In this document: piece after piece, positions 6,148 to 6,656 of the stretch
How positions within the stretch are numbered: position 1 is the stretch's first letter
Layout of the letters: the number at the start of each line of letters is the position of its first letter
From: JBJXGC01 sp046154545
GTDB lineage: Bacteria; Chloroflexota; Dehalococcoidia; Tepidiformales; Tepidiformaceae
Length of the DNA stretch: 6,656 bases
Assembly: GCA_046154545.1 (NCBI GenBank)
Contig: JBJXGC010000351.1
Span: forward strand, 1 to 6,656
Direction of reading: 5' to 3'
The notes under the pieces: generated by a model
Database searches by the model: none
Told to the model about the DNA's origin: nothing
What the model saw: the letters and a program-made list of their open reading frames with translations, nothing else
Translations under genes and position numbers: made by a program

Positions 6148-6656
6148 GTGGCGGGGTACGACGGCCTCGTCTCGCGCTATCTCAACCGGCCCCTGAGCCG
6201 GCCCGCGGCTCGGGCCCTCGTCCCCACGCCGATCACGCCAAACGGCGTCACTCTCTTTACGCTCGCCCTCTCTGTCGTGACCGGGGCGATGCTGGCCGCC
6301 GGCTGGAACATCGCCGGCGGCATCGCCATCCAGGCCGTCTCCGTGATCGACGGTGTCGATGGCGAACTCGCCCGCCTCAAGGGCCTCTCTACGAAGTTCG
6401 GCGCCGTCCTCGACGCGGTGACCGACCGTTACGCCGACGCCCTCATGCTCGGCGGGATGACCATCTACGCCGCCCGCTTCGAGGACCTGCCCCGGCCCGA
6501 GGTCGTCGGCACCCTCGCCTTAGCCGCCGCGCTCACCGTCAGCTACAGCCGCGCCCGGATCGAAGCGAGCATGCGCCTGGAGCCCTCCGACGGCCTCTTC
6601 GGCCTCGCCAGCCGCGATGTGCGCTCGCTGATCGCGGCCATTGGCGCCGTCGCCGG
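6148..6656 (+). CDS. CDP-alcohol phosphotransferase, DIPPS-like (3' end outside window)
   Basis: The first 169 residues of an integral membrane CDP-alcohol phosphatidyltransferase are present; the window cuts the rest. Residues 4-13 (YDGLVSRYLN) and TPITPNGVTL (about 27-36) are the typical opening. The catalytic signature D-x2-D-G-x2-A-R-x8-G-x3-D-x3-D is complete, starting DGVDGELAR at about residue 63; its four aspartates bind metal and activate the acceptor. Hydrophobic helices flank it (about 35-62 and after the signature). The opening and the signature resemble the DIPPS half of the IPCT/DIPPS enzyme, which transfers from CDP-inositol to inositol-1-phosphate. A lipid acceptor remains possible. 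The start is GTG 6148, 2 nt after the preceding TGA; no clear ribosome binding site is seen, which fits coupled translation. Confidence 0.88.
   Translation, partial: MAGYDGLVSRYLNRPLSRPAARALVPTPITPNGVTLFTLALSVVTGAMLAAGWNIAGGIAIQAVSVIDGVDGELARLKGLSTKFGAVLDAVTDRYADALMLGGMTIYAARFEDLPRPEVVGTLALAAALTVSYSRARIEASMRLEPSDGLFGLASRDVRSLIAAIGAVA

Noticed and set aside
1..6656. CRISPR arrays, insertion sequences, tRNA genes, attachment sites
   Set aside because: I saw no regularly spaced repeats, transposase motifs, terminal inverted repeats or cloverleaf-like sequences.

Overview
The window is uniformly GC-rich apart from one short intergenic island, has tightly packed bacterial genes, uses GTG starts, and has C/G-ending codons throughout. 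The gene families (a COG1205-type DUF1998 helicase, a TIR protein with extracytoplasmic SH3b and SPOR-like parts, a CtpE-like P-type ATPase, and an inositol-phosphate-cytidylyltransferase-like enzyme next to a CDP-alcohol phosphotransferase) suggest a high-GC, non-model bacterium. Chloroflexota is my best guess and Actinomycetota is possible; no rRNA or lineage marker is present to settle it.

Layout. (1) Positions 1-1128, plus strand: the C-terminal part of a superfamily 2 helicase, running from motif VI to the cysteine cluster of the DUF1998 domain. (2) Positions 1129-1180: a short convergent gap with a GC-rich direct repeat and possible hairpin. (3) Positions 1181-2494, minus strand: a membrane-anchored TIR protein. 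Its start codon overlaps the stop of a five-codon reading frame that has its own good ribosome binding site. (4) Positions 2552-5023, minus strand: a complete P-type ATPase of the CtpE-like group, probably co-transcribed with the TIR gene that follows it. (5) Positions 5024-5335: a divergent intergenic region. It holds a lower-GC island, a candidate 29-residue membrane peptide on the minus strand upstream of the ATPase, two dyad-symmetric sites, and the ribosome binding site of the next gene. (6) Positions 5336-6145 and 6148-6656 (cut by the window end), plus strand: a nucleotidyltransferase followed after 2 nt by a CDP-alcohol phosphotransferase. Together they look like the two halves of the IPCT/DIPPS enzyme of di-myo-inositol-phosphate synthesis.

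How the genes may work together. The plus-strand pair at the right end is the clearest pathway: the first enzyme would make a CDP-activated polyol and the second would transfer it to an acceptor. The ATPase and the TIR protein share strand and close spacing, so they may be expressed together, but no functional link is established. The helicase is convergent with them. A TIR effector and a DUF1998 helicase side by side recalls defence neighbourhoods, but both also occur outside defence, and the evidence here is only proximity.
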